DNA of 64,000 nucleotides from NCBI RefSeq assembly GCF_003065365.1, contig NZ_CP023276.1, forward strand, positions 682,001-746,000, given 5' to 3'. Under the pieces are notes generated by a model. It searched no databases. It saw only the letters and a list, made by a program, of their open reading frames with translations, and was not told the DNA's origin. The DNA is from Polynucleobacter difficilis (GTDB lineage Bacteria > Pseudomonadota > Gammaproteobacteria > Burkholderiales > Burkholderiaceae). Of this stretch, positions 17,621 through 25,882 are shown in pieces (position 1 is the first letter of the stretch; each line of letters begins with the position of its first letter). The position numbers were made by a program, and so were the translations under genes.

Positions 17621-18253
17621 ATGACCTTATCACCCCAAACCTACCAAGGCAGCATGCTGATGATTGTGGCGCCTTCCGGTGCCGGCAAATCGTCTTTGGT
17701 GCAGGCCTTATTGCAAGCCGATGCCAGTCTCAAACTGTCCTTATCGACGACCACGCGCCAACCCCGCAGTGGGGAGGTCGACGGCAAAGACTACCGTTTT
17801 GTTAGCAATGATGCTTTCATAGCACAACGCGCCAGTGGTGATTTTTTAGAGTGGGCAGAAGTCCACGGCCATTTTTATGGCACCTCGCGCTCGTGGATTG
17901 AGCAGCAAATGCAAGCGGGCAGCGATGTCATTTTAGAAATCGACTGGCAGGGCGCGCAGCAAATTCGGCAGCTCATTCCCTCGGCGCAGTGGATCTTCAT
18001 TTTTCCGCCATCGATTGATGCCTTAGAACAGCGCCTGCGTAAGCGCGGGCAGGATGATGAAGCCACCATCCAGCGCCGCCTGGCCGCTGCTCACGTCGAA
18101 CTCCAGCATGCCGCAGAAGCCAATTTCATTGTGATCAATGATGTTTTTGAGCAGGCTTTGCTCGATTTGCAGCAAATCATTGCCACTAGCCGTCTGCGAT
18201 CCGGGCCGATGATGGCCCGCAACCCCGCTCTTTTAAGGCGCCTTGGGGTTTAA
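17621..18253 (+). CDS. gmk: Guanylate kinase
   Basis: Phosphorylates GMP to GDP with ATP. The P-loop is APSGAGKSS (residues 17-25), followed by the GMP-binding segment STTTRQPRSGEVDGKDYRFV and the lid motif RLRKRGQDD. Length of 210 is normal. It lies four bases after yicC and just before rpoZ and spoT, a grouping that links GDP/GTP supply with ppGpp synthesis. Confidence 0.97.
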   Translation: MTLSPQTYQGSMLMIVAPSGAGKSSLVQALLQADASLKLSLSTTTRQPRSGEVDGKDYRFVSNDAFIAQRASGDFLEWAEVHGHFYGTSRSWIEQQMQAGSDVILEIDWQGAQQIRQLIPSAQWIFIFPPSIDALEQRLRKRGQDDEATIQRRLAAAHVELQHAAEANFIVINDVFEQALLDLQQIIATSRLRSGPMMARNPALLRRLGV

Positions 18254-18298
18254 TCAGTTATCCTATGGGTATTGATTCCCATTTAAAGTGAGTAGCGC

Positions 18299-18502
18299 AT
18301 GGCTCGTATTACCGTAGAAGATTGCCTCAAAACCATTCCAAACCGATTTGAGCTGGTGTTGGCTGCCACTTATCGTGCGCGTCAGCTGGTTCAAGGTCAC
18401 GCCCCACGGGTTGATGCTAAAGACAAAGCGACAGTAGTGGCTCTGCGCGAAGTCGCTGCCGGCGTCACCGATCGGGATATGCTGACCAAAGTTCCTCTTT
18501 AA
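18299..18502 (+). CDS. rpoZ: RNA polymerase subunit omega
   Basis: A 67-residue product that begins MARITVEDCLKTIPNRFELV, the conserved start of omega, followed by the RARQL segment that contacts the beta' subunit. It helps assemble RNA polymerase and, in E. coli, forms part of a ppGpp binding site. It is a little shorter than E. coli omega (91), as is usual for betaproteobacteria. It sits directly before spoT. Confidence 0.96.
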   Translation: MARITVEDCLKTIPNRFELVLAATYRARQLVQGHAPRVDAKDKATVVALREVAAGVTDRDMLTKVPL

Positions 18503-18516
18503 TCGAGAGGCCCGTT

Positions 18517-20907
18517 GTGGCGCAGCCGCTGACCACATCGGGATCCATTGGGTCACGCTCGCCCAACGAAATTCGTAGTAGCGCAAGCATCCATTCTTCT
18601 GAGACCTCAGAGCCAAGCCTCTTTGGTGCATCCCCCAGTAGTTCCTTAAGCGGCTCAGCTGTTCTTGAATCCCTCTTGGCGCAATCCAGTCGGCATTTAT
18701 TTGGTCCGACATCGCAGCCAATCGTGCCACCCAAGCAGCAAGTCGTATCCATTAGTGCATTGACTGCAAAACTCCATTACCTGAAGTCCGATGAGCTTGC
18801 CTTAGTCAAAAAAGCCTTTCACTTTGCAGACTCAGCCCACTTAGGGCAATACCGTCAAAGTGGTGAGCCGTACATTACCCACCCGGTTGCGGTGGCAGAG
18901 CTCTGCGCCAGTTGGCGCTTGGATGCGTCATCGATCATGGCGGCAATCCTGCACGATGTGATTGAAGATACCGGCTGTACTCAAGATGATTTAGTAGCGC
19001 AGTTTGGACCCAAGGTCGCTGAATTAGTAGAGGGATTAACCAAACTCGATAAGCTCGAGTTTCAGAGTCATGCTGAAGCGCAGGCGGAGAGCTTCCGCAA
19101 GATGTTTATGGCGATGGCGCGCGATGTACGGGTCATTCTGGTGAAGCTTGCCGACCGTACTCACAATATGCAAACCCTGGATGCGGTGCCGATTGAAAAG
19201 CGCCGCCGGGTTGCTTCGGAGACCCTCGAGATTTATGCGCCGATTGCGCATCGCCTGGGATTAAACGTTATTTACCGCGAGTTACAAGATTTGAGTTTCC
19301 GCTATTCGATGCCGATGCGCTTTCGGGTCATTGAAGACGCAGTCAAGCGTGCCCGTGGTAATCGCAAAGAGATGGTTGAGAAGATTTTGCAGGCCACGCG
19401 CGTGAGCTTTGCAAAAGTGGGTATTGCAGTGGATCTGCAGGGCCGAGAAAAAACCCTCTTTTCAATTTACATGAAGATGCGGCATAAGCACGTGAGTTTT
19501 TCTCAGGTGCTCGATGTCTATGCCTTCCGCGTTACGGTGCAATCGATTGATGAGTGTTACCGCGCATTAGGCGTCTTGCATGCCTTGTATAAACCGATGC
19601 CTGGTAAGTTTAAGGACTACATTTCGATTCCTAAACTTAACGGCTACCAGTCTTTGCATACGACTTTAGTGGGCCCATCGGGCGTCCCGGTGGAGTTCCA
19701 GATTCGTACGGGCGACATGCATGCGGTGGCGGAGTCGGGCGTAGCGGCGCACTGGGCTTATAAAGAAGGCTCACCCGAAATGAGTGAGGTGCAAAATCGG
19801 GCGCACCAGTGGTTGCAATCCCTGATTGATATTCAGGATAGCAGCGGTGATTCGCAAGAATTCTTAGAGCACGTCAAGATCGATTTGTTCCCAGATGCGG
19901 TCTATGTGTTTACGCCCAAAGGGCAAATTCGGGCCTTACCGCGGGGCGCGACGGCGCTGGATTTTGCGTACTCGGTCCACAGCGATATTGGTAATTCCTG
20001 CGTTGCAGTCAAGATTAACAATATGCAGTTGCCACTGCGCAGCGAATTAAAGAACGGCGACATTGTCGAGGTAGTTACTTCCACCAATAACCAGCCCAAC
20101 CCTGGTTGGTTGGCGTTTGTGCGCACCGGCAAAGCCAGGGCATCGATTCGCCATTCGCTCAAGACCAAACATTACGGCGAGTCCTTGCAATTGGGCGAGC
20201 GCTTATTAGCGAATGCCTTACGTCAGCAAGGTGTTGATGCTGGGCTTTTGTCTGGAATCATTTGGGAAAAGTTATTGCACTGGACTGGCGATAAGACCCG
20301 CGAAGAGGCCTGCGTCAACATTGCCTTGGGTCGCCGCTCGCACCAAGAGCTAGCGATTCGCCTAAAAATTCTGCTGGATGAAGAGGGTGGTGATGAGCAG
20401 ATGCGTTTGGGCTCGGGTGACTGGGCAATCCACCACGAGCCCCATTCACACCAAAAGCAGGCTATTTTGGTTGACGGTCGAGAAGGCATGTCGACTAGCT
20501 TTCAGAGTTGTTGCCATCCCATTCCGGGCGATGCCATTATTGGCTATTTAGGCAAAGGCGAGGGCCTGCAGATTCATGTGAATGACTGCCAGACAGCGCT
20601 GCGCATGCTCTCCAAAGACAGTGATAAGTGGGTTGAGGTCGAGTGGAGCAAAGACATTCACCGCGAGTTTGAGGTGAGCCTAGCAGTCGATACTCACCAA
20701 GGGAAGGGCGTCTTGGCTCGGGTCGCGAGTAGCATTACTTCGGCCGATTGCAACATCATGAATGTCTCAATGGAAGACCGGTACAAAGAAGACGCTGTTG
20801 TCATTCGCTTTACTTTGCAAGTGGCCGACCGTTTGCATCTGTCTAAAGTAATGCGGAGTTTGCGGAACAACCCCGACGTGATGCGCGTGGTGCGGACCCG
20901 CGCTTAG
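18517..20907 (+). CDS. spoT: Bifunctional (p)ppGpp synthetase/hydrolase
   Basis: Long RelA/SpoT homologue, 796 residues. The intact HD hydrolase motif HDVIEDT (His146) shows it can degrade ppGpp. The synthetase domain carries KFKDYISIPKLNGYQSLHT, close to the RxKD signature of Mn-dependent bifunctional enzymes and unlike the ExDD of RelA. A TGS domain (about 440-500) and a C-terminal ACT domain (about 715-796) complete it. The start is GTG at 18517 with GAGAGG seven bases upstream. The first 80 or so residues are Ser/Pro-rich and unlike the rest. It shares its stop region (TTAG) with greB. A separate RelA may exist elsewhere. Confidence 0.94.
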   Translation: MAQPLTTSGSIGSRSPNEIRSSASIHSSETSEPSLFGASPSSSLSGSAVLESLLAQSSRHLFGPTSQPIVPPKQQVVSISALTAKLHYLKSDELALVKKAFHFADSAHLGQYRQSGEPYITHPVAVAELCASWRLDASSIMAAILHDVIEDTGCTQDDLVAQFGPKVAELVEGLTKLDKLEFQSHAEAQAESFRKMFMAMARDVRVILVKLADRTHNMQTLDAVPIEKRRRVASETLEIYAPIAHRLGLNVIYRELQDLSFRYSMPMRFRVIEDAVKRARGNRKEMVEKILQATRVSFAKVGIAVDLQGREKTLFSIYMKMRHKHVSFSQVLDVYAFRVTVQSIDECYRALGVLHALYKPMPGKFKDYISIPKLNGYQSLHTTLVGPSGVPVEFQIRTGDMHAVAESGVAAHWAYKEGSPEMSEVQNRAHQWLQSLIDIQDSSGDSQEFLEHVKIDLFPDAVYVFTPKGQIRALPRGATALDFAYSVHSDIGNSCVAVKINNMQLPLRSELKNGDIVEVVTSTNNQPNPGWLAFVRTGKARASIRHSLKTKHYGESLQLGERLLANALRQQGVDAGLLSGIIWEKLLHWTGDKTREEACVNIALGRRSHQELAIRLKILLDEEGGDEQMRLGSGDWAIHHEPHSHQKQAILVDGREGMSTSFQSCCHPIPGDAIIGYLGKGEGLQIHVNDCQTALRMLSKDSDKWVEVEWSKDIHREFEVSLAVDTHQGKGVLARVASSITSADCNIMNVSMEDRYKEDAVVIRFTLQVADRLHLSKVMRSLRNNPDVMRVVRTRA

Positions 20908-21404
20908 CGGTATTGCACGTCCAGAATCTCAATCTCCGTTGGGCCGGTTGGCGTTTGAATGCGCACACAATCCCCAATGCGCGCTTTAATTAGCGCCTTA
21001 GCAATCGGCGATACCCAGCTGACATGCCCCTGTTCTAAATCAACCTCATCAACCCCAACAATCGTGATGTTTTCTTCTTTTTCATGATTGGGTCCGCTGG
21101 TAGGGCAGTAGGTCACCGTTGCTCCAAAAAAGACCTGATCGGCATCCTGTTCGCCGGATATTCGGGCGGCATTATCGACAAGTACCGCAAACTCAAGCCG
21201 CTTGTTTAAAAACCGAATCCGCCGATCAATCTCCCGTAAACGCTTCTTGCCATAGATATAGTCCCCATTTTCAGAGCGGTCACCATTGGAAGCAGCCCAG
21301 TGGACAATCTCAACGATTTTCGGGCGCTCCACGTCCAAAAGCTCTAAAAGTTCGGCCCTCAAGCGCTCGTGACCAGCCGGCGTGATGTAGTTCTTTTCTT
21401 CCAT
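20904..21404 (-). CDS. greB: Transcription elongation factor GreB
   Basis: A 166-residue Gre factor that rescues backtracked RNA polymerase by stimulating transcript cleavage. The N-terminal coiled coil carries NGDRSENGDYIYGKKRLREI with the acidic tip residues, and the C-terminal FKBP-like domain follows. NYITPAGHERL and the Y-G-K-K-R-L pattern favour GreB over GreA. I start at ATG 21404; the frame continues upstream through the complement of tRNA-Arg, a common annotation artefact. No clear ribosome site is present. It converges on spoT. Confidence 0.93.
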   Translation of the reverse strand: MEEKNYITPAGHERLRAELLELLDVERPKIVEIVHWAASNGDRSENGDYIYGKKRLREIDRRIRFLNKRLEFAVLVDNAARISGEQDADQVFFGATVTYCPTSGPNHEKEENITIVGVDEVDLEQGHVSWVSPIAKALIKARIGDCVRIQTPTGPTEIEILDVQYR

Positions 21405-21422
21405 GGCATAATTATGGCTGTT

Positions 21423-21499
21423 GCGGCTGTAGCTCAGCTGGATAGAGTACTTGGCTACGAACCAAGGGGTCGTGGGTTCAATTCCTGCCAGCCGCACCA
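21423..21499 (+). tRNA. tRNA-Arg(ACG)
   Basis: Seventy-seven bases with encoded CCA. The acceptor stem pairs GCGGCTG with CAGCCGC. The anticodon stem CTTGG/CCAAG frames CTACGAA with anticodon ACG at 21457-21459, whose first base is normally deaminated to inosine. D-loop and T-loop (GTTCAATTC) are standard. It lies 18 bases from the greB start on the opposite strand. Confidence 0.96.
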
Positions 21500-21504
21500 A
21501 CTAT

Positions 21505-21535
21505 AAGGCCTCCCAAGCGGGAGGCCTTACCTTTT
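21505..21535 (+). terminator. Terminator after tRNA-Arg, possibly bidirectional
   Basis: A perfect ten-base stem, AAGGCCTCCC (21505-21514) with GGGAGGCCTT (21519-21528), has a four-base loop and is followed by ACCTTTT. It ends the tRNA-Arg transcript and, lying at the 3' end of hicB on the other strand, may also stop hicAB transcription. Confidence 0.85.
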
Positions 21536-21926
21536 AAGCGCTGATTGCCATTTGGGCAATAAACCCAGAGCGATTTTCTCCCGCTGACTTTGCTTTTGCA
21601 TCCAACCTTGCTAGCACTCGTTTTGGCAAGGAGATATTCACACGCTCGATTTCATTAGATAGAAGGGCAGGATCAATTTCGGCAATGGCCCAAATCATTC
21701 CCTTAAATTCTTTTTTCTTCTGCAGGGCATTAATCGAACTTGGTCTTGGCACATCTTGATTGTCATCTAAGGCAGCTTCGATCCACAATTCAATGGCTTG
21801 TTTTGCATTGTCGATTGCCTCATCAATACCGCTATCCGCAGCCGAAAAGCAACCTGGTAAGTCAGGCACGATAACGCCCCACGCATTGGTATCGTTCCCT
21901 GGCTCTATTGCGATTGGATATTTCAT
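21534..21926 (-). CDS. hicB: HicB-family antitoxin
   Basis: A 130-residue antitoxin. The N-terminal half is the degenerate RNase H fold typical of HicB (YPIAIEPG, WGVIVPDLPGCFSAADS, and the helix EAIDNAKQAIELWI). The C-terminal 35 residues (VNISLPKRVLARLD to FIAQMA) look like a ribbon-helix-helix DNA-binding domain, so it should both neutralise HicA and repress the operon. It lies ten bases after hicA on the same strand. The order toxin then antitoxin is usual for hicAB. The region looks more AT-rich than its neighbours, suggesting acquisition. Confidence 0.88.
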   Translation of the reverse strand: MKYPIAIEPGNDTNAWGVIVPDLPGCFSAADSGIDEAIDNAKQAIELWIEAALDDNQDVPRPSSINALQKKKEFKGMIWAIAEIDPALLSNEIERVNISLPKRVLARLDAKAKSAGENRSGFIAQMAISA

Positions 21927-21936
21927 GGACTTTCCC

Positions 21937-22119
21937 TTATTTAATTCCTGCTTGTTTTAGTAGCTTTTGAACTAAACCAACGCCGAGATCCTTTTTGGGG
22001 TGTGGCACCGTAATGTGACCGGTTTTAACGGGATGCTTAAAAATATGATGGGAACCTTTTGAGTTACGCATAATCCAACCATCCCTCTCTAACAACTTGA
22101 GGAGTTCTTTGCTATTCAT
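21937..22119 (-). CDS. hicA: HicA-family mRNA interferase toxin
   Basis: Sixty residues with a double-stranded RNA-binding-like fold. The opening MNSKELLKLLERDGW, the catalytic histidine in KGSHHIFKHP and the closing VGLVQKLLKQAGI are the family pattern. It is expected to cleave mRNA and stop translation until HicB binds it. I start at ATG 22119; an upstream TTG or ATA-rich extension lies in the operator repeats. It is first in the operon with hicB. Confidence 0.88.
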   Translation of the reverse strand: MNSKELLKLLERDGWIMRNSKGSHHIFKHPVKTGHITVPHPKKDLGVGLVQKLLKQAGIK

Positions 22120-22120
22120 T

Positions 22121-22155
22121 TGTGTATTATACACATATTATACACACCATACACA
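22121..22155. promoter_or_regulatory. hicAB promoter-operator repeats
   Basis: Directly before the hicA start is TGTGTAT (22121-22127) facing ATACACA (22129-22135), a 15-base palindrome. Two more ATACACA copies follow, at 22140-22146 and 22149-22155. Read on the hicA strand the segment also holds two TATAAT hexamers. The arrangement fits HicB binding over the -10 region to autoregulate. Binding itself is inferred from known HicB behaviour. Confidence 0.6.
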
Positions 22156-22283
22156 TATAATAGAAGAAAACTATATGAACTTGCTACTTAGGCCCATCTA
22201 GTATTCTTAGGCTACGTATACCGTTGAAAGCGCACATTTGCAGTAGTTAAGCATTCAATATTCGCCCCCTAGATAAGCGCACC

Positions 22284-23438
22284 ATGAACAACTCTCTATC
22301 CACCTTGCCCCCATTTGACTGGAAGGTTATGGACGGCACGCATGCGCAATTAGTGCTGCGGGGCAGGATTGATGTTTATGCCTTGGGTGGCACTTGGACT
22401 GCCGTTCGCCAGAATCAGGATGCGTGGCTGGGGCAGACAGCTGGCCAAAAGACACTGAGTGTCGATGCATCGCAGGTGGAATACCTGGATGGCGCTGGCG
22501 TGGCTTTTTTGATTGATCTGCAGGCGACTCAACAAAATAGCGGCAGTACCTTCGCCTTGACTGGTTTAGACAAGCGCTATTTACCGTTGCTGCAGCAATT
22601 TGATCCCATCGGCAAGTTGTTCCCGGTAGCGACACCCAAACCGAAAGAAGGTTTTGTAGTTGCAGTGGGCCGTGCAAGTAGCCTCTTCTTAAAAGATGTG
22701 GCTTCGATCATTACCTTTGCTGGCCATGTGACGGCCGATTTAGTTTGGGCCTTATTGCATCCCCGCCAAGTGCGCTGGGGTGACTTTGTGAATGCGGCTT
22801 TTCAGGCGGGCGTAGCGGCTTTGCCGATTGTTGGTTTGGTTGCGTTTCTGATTGGCGTGATTCTGTCGTTTCAGTCCGCTATTGGTATGCAGAAGTTTGG
22901 TGCGATTACCTTTGTGGGTCCGATTGTTGCCTTGGGAATCTTTCGAGAGCTCGGACCTTTAATTACGGCCATCTTGTTGGCGGGACGCTCATCTGCAGCC
23001 TTTGCTGCGGAAATTGGCACCATGACCGTCAATAGCGAAGTCGATGCTTTGGTTACCGGCGGCCTCAGCCCGGTGCGCTTCTTAGTGGTACCGCGGGTGC
23101 TTGCTGGGATCTTAGTGGCGCCGATCTTGACCCTGTATGCCGATATCGTCAGCGTCTTTGCTTCTTCGCTGACGATGGTGGCTTATGGCGTACCCCTAGT
23201 GAATTTTTATGACGGAGTACTTAACACTGTCGATCTGGAAGATGTGTTCTCGGGTCTAACCAAGTCTGTGTTGTTTGGCATCGTGATTGCGGCGGTAGGC
23301 TGCATGCGCGGCATGCAAACCGGAACAGGTGCAGCCGCAGTGGGTATTTCAGCGACGCGGGCTGTGGTCAGCAGCATCGTCATGATTGTCTTGGTAGACG
23401 GTGTGTTTGCCTATATCTCGTATAAGACGGATTTCTGA
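22284..23438 (+). CDS. Mce/Mla-type ABC permease with fused N-terminal STAS domain
   Basis: A 384-residue inner-membrane permease of the MlaE (YrbE) family for lipid trafficking between membranes. The first 110 or so residues are a STAS domain (LSVDASQVEYLDGAGVAFL holds the fold's central strand and helix), the role played by the separate MlaB in E. coli. From about residue 125 comes the permease with hydrophobic segments and the motifs FQAGVAALPIVGLVAFLIG, ELGPLITAILLAGRSSAAFA and GLTKSVLFG. It is the first gene of a four-gene operon and overlaps the ATPase gene by one base. The ribosome site is weak. The substrate, probably phospholipid, is inferred. Confidence 0.88.
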   Translation: MNNSLSTLPPFDWKVMDGTHAQLVLRGRIDVYALGGTWTAVRQNQDAWLGQTAGQKTLSVDASQVEYLDGAGVAFLIDLQATQQNSGSTFALTGLDKRYLPLLQQFDPIGKLFPVATPKPKEGFVVAVGRASSLFLKDVASIITFAGHVTADLVWALLHPRQVRWGDFVNAAFQAGVAALPIVGLVAFLIGVILSFQSAIGMQKFGAITFVGPIVALGIFRELGPLITAILLAGRSSAAFAAEIGTMTVNSEVDALVTGGLSPVRFLVVPRVLAGILVAPILTLYADIVSVFASSLTMVAYGVPLVNFYDGVLNTVDLEDVFSGLTKSVLFGIVIAAVGCMRGMQTGTGAAAVGISATRAVVSSIVMIVLVDGVFAYISYKTDF

Positions 23439-24193
23439 TGGCCGCCATTGACGTACGCAATCTCTCGGTTGGCTATGGGCAGAATGTTCTGCTGCAAAAC
23501 CTCAATTTCTCGGTGAATGAAGGCGAGATCTTTGTGATTCTGGGCGGCTCGGGCTGCGGTAAGTCAAGTCTATTAAAGAACCTCTTTGGTCTATACGAGC
23601 CCCTGGCGGGCAGCGTGCTCATTGAAGGCCAGGACATTACTGATGCCCATGGTGAAGATCGCCAAAAAATCATGACGCACTTTGGGGTGATGTATCAGCA
23701 GGGCGCCTTGTTTGGTTCGATGAATTTACTCGAAAACGTCACTCTATTTATGGAGGAGTACACCACCTTAGAGCGCGAGCAAATGAATTTACTTGCCCGC
23801 TGTAAGCTAGATTTAGTCGGCCTTTTGCCTTACGAGCAGTACATGCCCAGCGAGATCAGTGGCGGCATGCAAAAGCGGGCCGCGATTGCAAGAGCGATGG
23901 CGCTGGATCCCAAGATTCTGTTTTTAGATGAGCCATCGGCGGGCCTAGACCCGATTACCTCGGCTGACCTCGATCGCACTATTTTGGATTTATCGCAAAA
24001 CTTAGGGATTACTTTTGTTATCGTGTCACATGAGCTGGCCAGCATCTATTCCATCGCCAATCGGGTGATTATGTTGGACAAGGCAAGCAAAGGCATCATT
24101 GCAGAAGGCGAGCCAAAAGTGTTGCGGGATCAAAGTTCCGATCCGCGCGTCCATCAATTCTTTAATCGCATTATGAGTAAGGAAGCGGTATGA
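23438..24193 (+). CDS. Mce/Mla-type ABC transporter ATPase
   Basis: A 251-residue ATPase like MlaF. Walker A is GGSGCGKSS (about residues 32-40), the ABC signature is ISGGMQKRAAIARAMA, Walker B is KILFLDEPSAGLDP, and the H-loop is VIVSHEL. The ISGGMQKR signature, with M-Q-K-R after the glycines, is characteristic of the MlaF/Mce ATPase group. It powers the permease encoded just upstream; the two genes share one base and the next gene overlaps by four. Confidence 0.9.
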   Translation: MAAIDVRNLSVGYGQNVLLQNLNFSVNEGEIFVILGGSGCGKSSLLKNLFGLYEPLAGSVLIEGQDITDAHGEDRQKIMTHFGVMYQQGALFGSMNLLENVTLFMEEYTTLEREQMNLLARCKLDLVGLLPYEQYMPSEISGGMQKRAAIARAMALDPKILFLDEPSAGLDPITSADLDRTILDLSQNLGITFVIVSHELASIYSIANRVIMLDKASKGIIAEGEPKVLRDQSSDPRVHQFFNRIMSKEAV

Positions 24194-25116
24194 GCAACTC
24201 CAATCCCAATTATTTTCGCCTCGGCTTATTTGTGTTGGCCGCTATCGGCGCACTGATTGCCCTGATTCTGGTTTTTGGATCCGGGCAAATCTTTCAGAAA
24301 ACGTTTGAAGTCGAAACCTACATCAAGCAATCTGTTACCGGATTAGATAATGGCGCGTCGGTTCGATTCCGGGGTGTCAAAGTGGGGCAGGTGATATCCG
24401 TCGGCTTGACTGGCGAAATCTACGAAAAAAATGTTCCACTGCCGCAGCGTAAGGCATACGTCATCGTACGTATGCTGATTAATGGCGACCCGAAAGAATA
24501 TTTTGGCGGCTCAAATAATAATGTTGCTGCCAACCTCAGGGCTAGAGTCAAGACCATGGGCATTACTGGCGTCAATTACATTGAACTTGATTTTGAGGCG
24601 CCCAACTCAGAATACCCCACTCTCACTTACACGTGGAAGCCAGAATATCCAGTTATTCCATCGCTACCCAGTCCTGCAGATGAGATCTTTACGGGATTGC
24701 AAAAAGTGGTGACTAATTTAAGTGCATTGAATTTGGCAGAAACCCAGCAAAAATTTGATTCCCTGGTCACCAATCTCAATGCCGTATTAGCTGGAAGCGG
24801 CAAAGGCAATCAAGGGATGGCCCAGTCTGTGCAGGAACTCAACACCTTGCTTGCCAAGATGAATAGTGTGACCAGCAATGCTGAGTTAGAACTACTCATC
24901 CAAGAACTGGTTGCTAGCGCTGTGGTCTTGCGGCAAATGTTGAGTAGTGCGCAGGGCGATACCGCGATCACCATCGAAAATCTCAAGCAAGCCAGTGAGC
25001 AGCTCAATGATTTAATGCGGGTTGCCAGTCGCTCTCCGTCTTCTTTAATTTGGGGCGAGCCACCAGCCCGCATTCAACTGCCAGCCAATACTGGTACGAC
25101 CGGAGTACAAAAATGA
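24190..25116 (+). CDS. MCE-domain periplasmic lipid carrier (MlaD-like)
   Basis: A 308-residue protein: one N-terminal membrane helix (about 10-30), a single MCE domain (about 38-135, with VTGLDNGASVRFRGVKVG and the later MGITGVNYIELDF), then some 150 residues that look largely helical (about 165-280), and a short tail. E. coli MlaD is only about 183 residues. The extra helices suggest a longer channel, as in Mce or PqiB-type proteins. It overlaps the genes on both sides by four bases. Function as a lipid conduit follows from the family. Confidence 0.88.
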   Translation: MSNSNPNYFRLGLFVLAAIGALIALILVFGSGQIFQKTFEVETYIKQSVTGLDNGASVRFRGVKVGQVISVGLTGEIYEKNVPLPQRKAYVIVRMLINGDPKEYFGGSNNNVAANLRARVKTMGITGVNYIELDFEAPNSEYPTLTYTWKPEYPVIPSLPSPADEIFTGLQKVVTNLSALNLAETQQKFDSLVTNLNAVLAGSGKGNQGMAQSVQELNTLLAKMNSVTSNAELELLIQELVASAVVLRQMLSSAQGDTAITIENLKQASEQLNDLMRVASRSPSSLIWGEPPARIQLPANTGTTGVQK

Positions 25117-25796
25117 GCCCACTCACCATTCATCCATTGCATAGCAGCGCCACTGCGTTTCTTAAGCGCATCGCCAGTTTCACTTTGCTTGCGGTGGCCG
25201 CATTTAGCTTGCTGGCCTGTGCGCCTACCCGACCCTCAATTGACACGGCAAATTGGTTAGTGGCACCAGAGCGCACTGGCGCCCCGCGCACGATGCAATC
25301 GCCACTGTGGTTAAAGATGGGGTCATTCTCCGTAACCACACCGTTCGATACCAAGTCCTTGGTATACCGTCTAGGCGACCAGCAATATGAAAAAGACTTT
25401 TACAACGCTTATATTGCAACGCCAAGCAGCATGTTCTCGAATGCAACACGCCAGTGGCTTGATCAATCCGGCATCTTTCGTATTACGGTAGCGCAGGGTA
25501 CTAGTTTTTTCCCGTTCTACACACTGCAGGCAACCATCGATGAGCTCTACGGCGATTACCGCGGAAAACCGGAGGCGGTAGTGTCTGTTCAGTTCTTTTT
25601 GACGGTGACCAATCCTAATCTGCCAACGCCATTGATTACAGCGAAGCGCTATACGCAGCGCGTTGCATTGGCGAATAACCAGCCACAAACCTTGGTATTG
25701 GGCCAGCAACGCGCGCTTGCCGAGATCTTGCAGCGGTTGGAGGCTGATCTCTTTGCGGCGTCGGCCAATTTACCCAAGCCAATCATTCGCAAATAA
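25113..25796 (+). CDS. ABC-type transport auxiliary lipoprotein (PqiC-like)
   Basis: A 227-residue lipoprotein from ATG 25113, whose ATGA overlaps the MlaD-like stop codon. A hydrophobic signal ends in the lipobox LLAC with Cys at 36. The mature domain has the pattern of the DUF330/PqiC family (YRLGDQQYEKDFYNAYIA, and a late ALAEILQRLEADL helix). In PqiABC such a lipoprotein sits at the outer membrane end of an MCE tunnel, and a similar role is inferred here. No MlaC homologue is in this operon. Confidence 0.82.
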   Translation: MSPLTIHPLHSSATAFLKRIASFTLLAVAAFSLLACAPTRPSIDTANWLVAPERTGAPRTMQSPLWLKMGSFSVTTPFDTKSLVYRLGDQQYEKDFYNAYIATPSSMFSNATRQWLDQSGIFRITVAQGTSFFPFYTLQATIDELYGDYRGKPEAVVSVQFFLTVTNPNLPTPLITAKRYTQRVALANNQPQTLVLGQQRALAEILQRLEADLFAASANLPKPIIRK

Positions 25797-25882
25797 AGTG
25801 CTTTAGTCGTTATCGAGCGAGGCTAAGCGCTTTTAGGCTACAGTGCTATCTACACGTTGTTATTGCGTTTAAGGAAGAGAAA

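Noticed and set aside
18263..18730. Minus-strand frame across rpoZ and the spoT start
   Set aside because: Antisense to two certain genes, no ribosome site, no family resemblance.
21405..21500. N-terminal extension of greB through the tRNA-Arg complement
   Set aside because: It is the complement of tRNA-Arg; GreB proteins start at the ATG at 21404. This is a well-known artefact pattern.
21423..22283. hicAB as an island integrated at tRNA-Arg
   Set aside because: No direct repeat of the tRNA 3' end is seen on the far side and no integrase is present; only two genes are involved.
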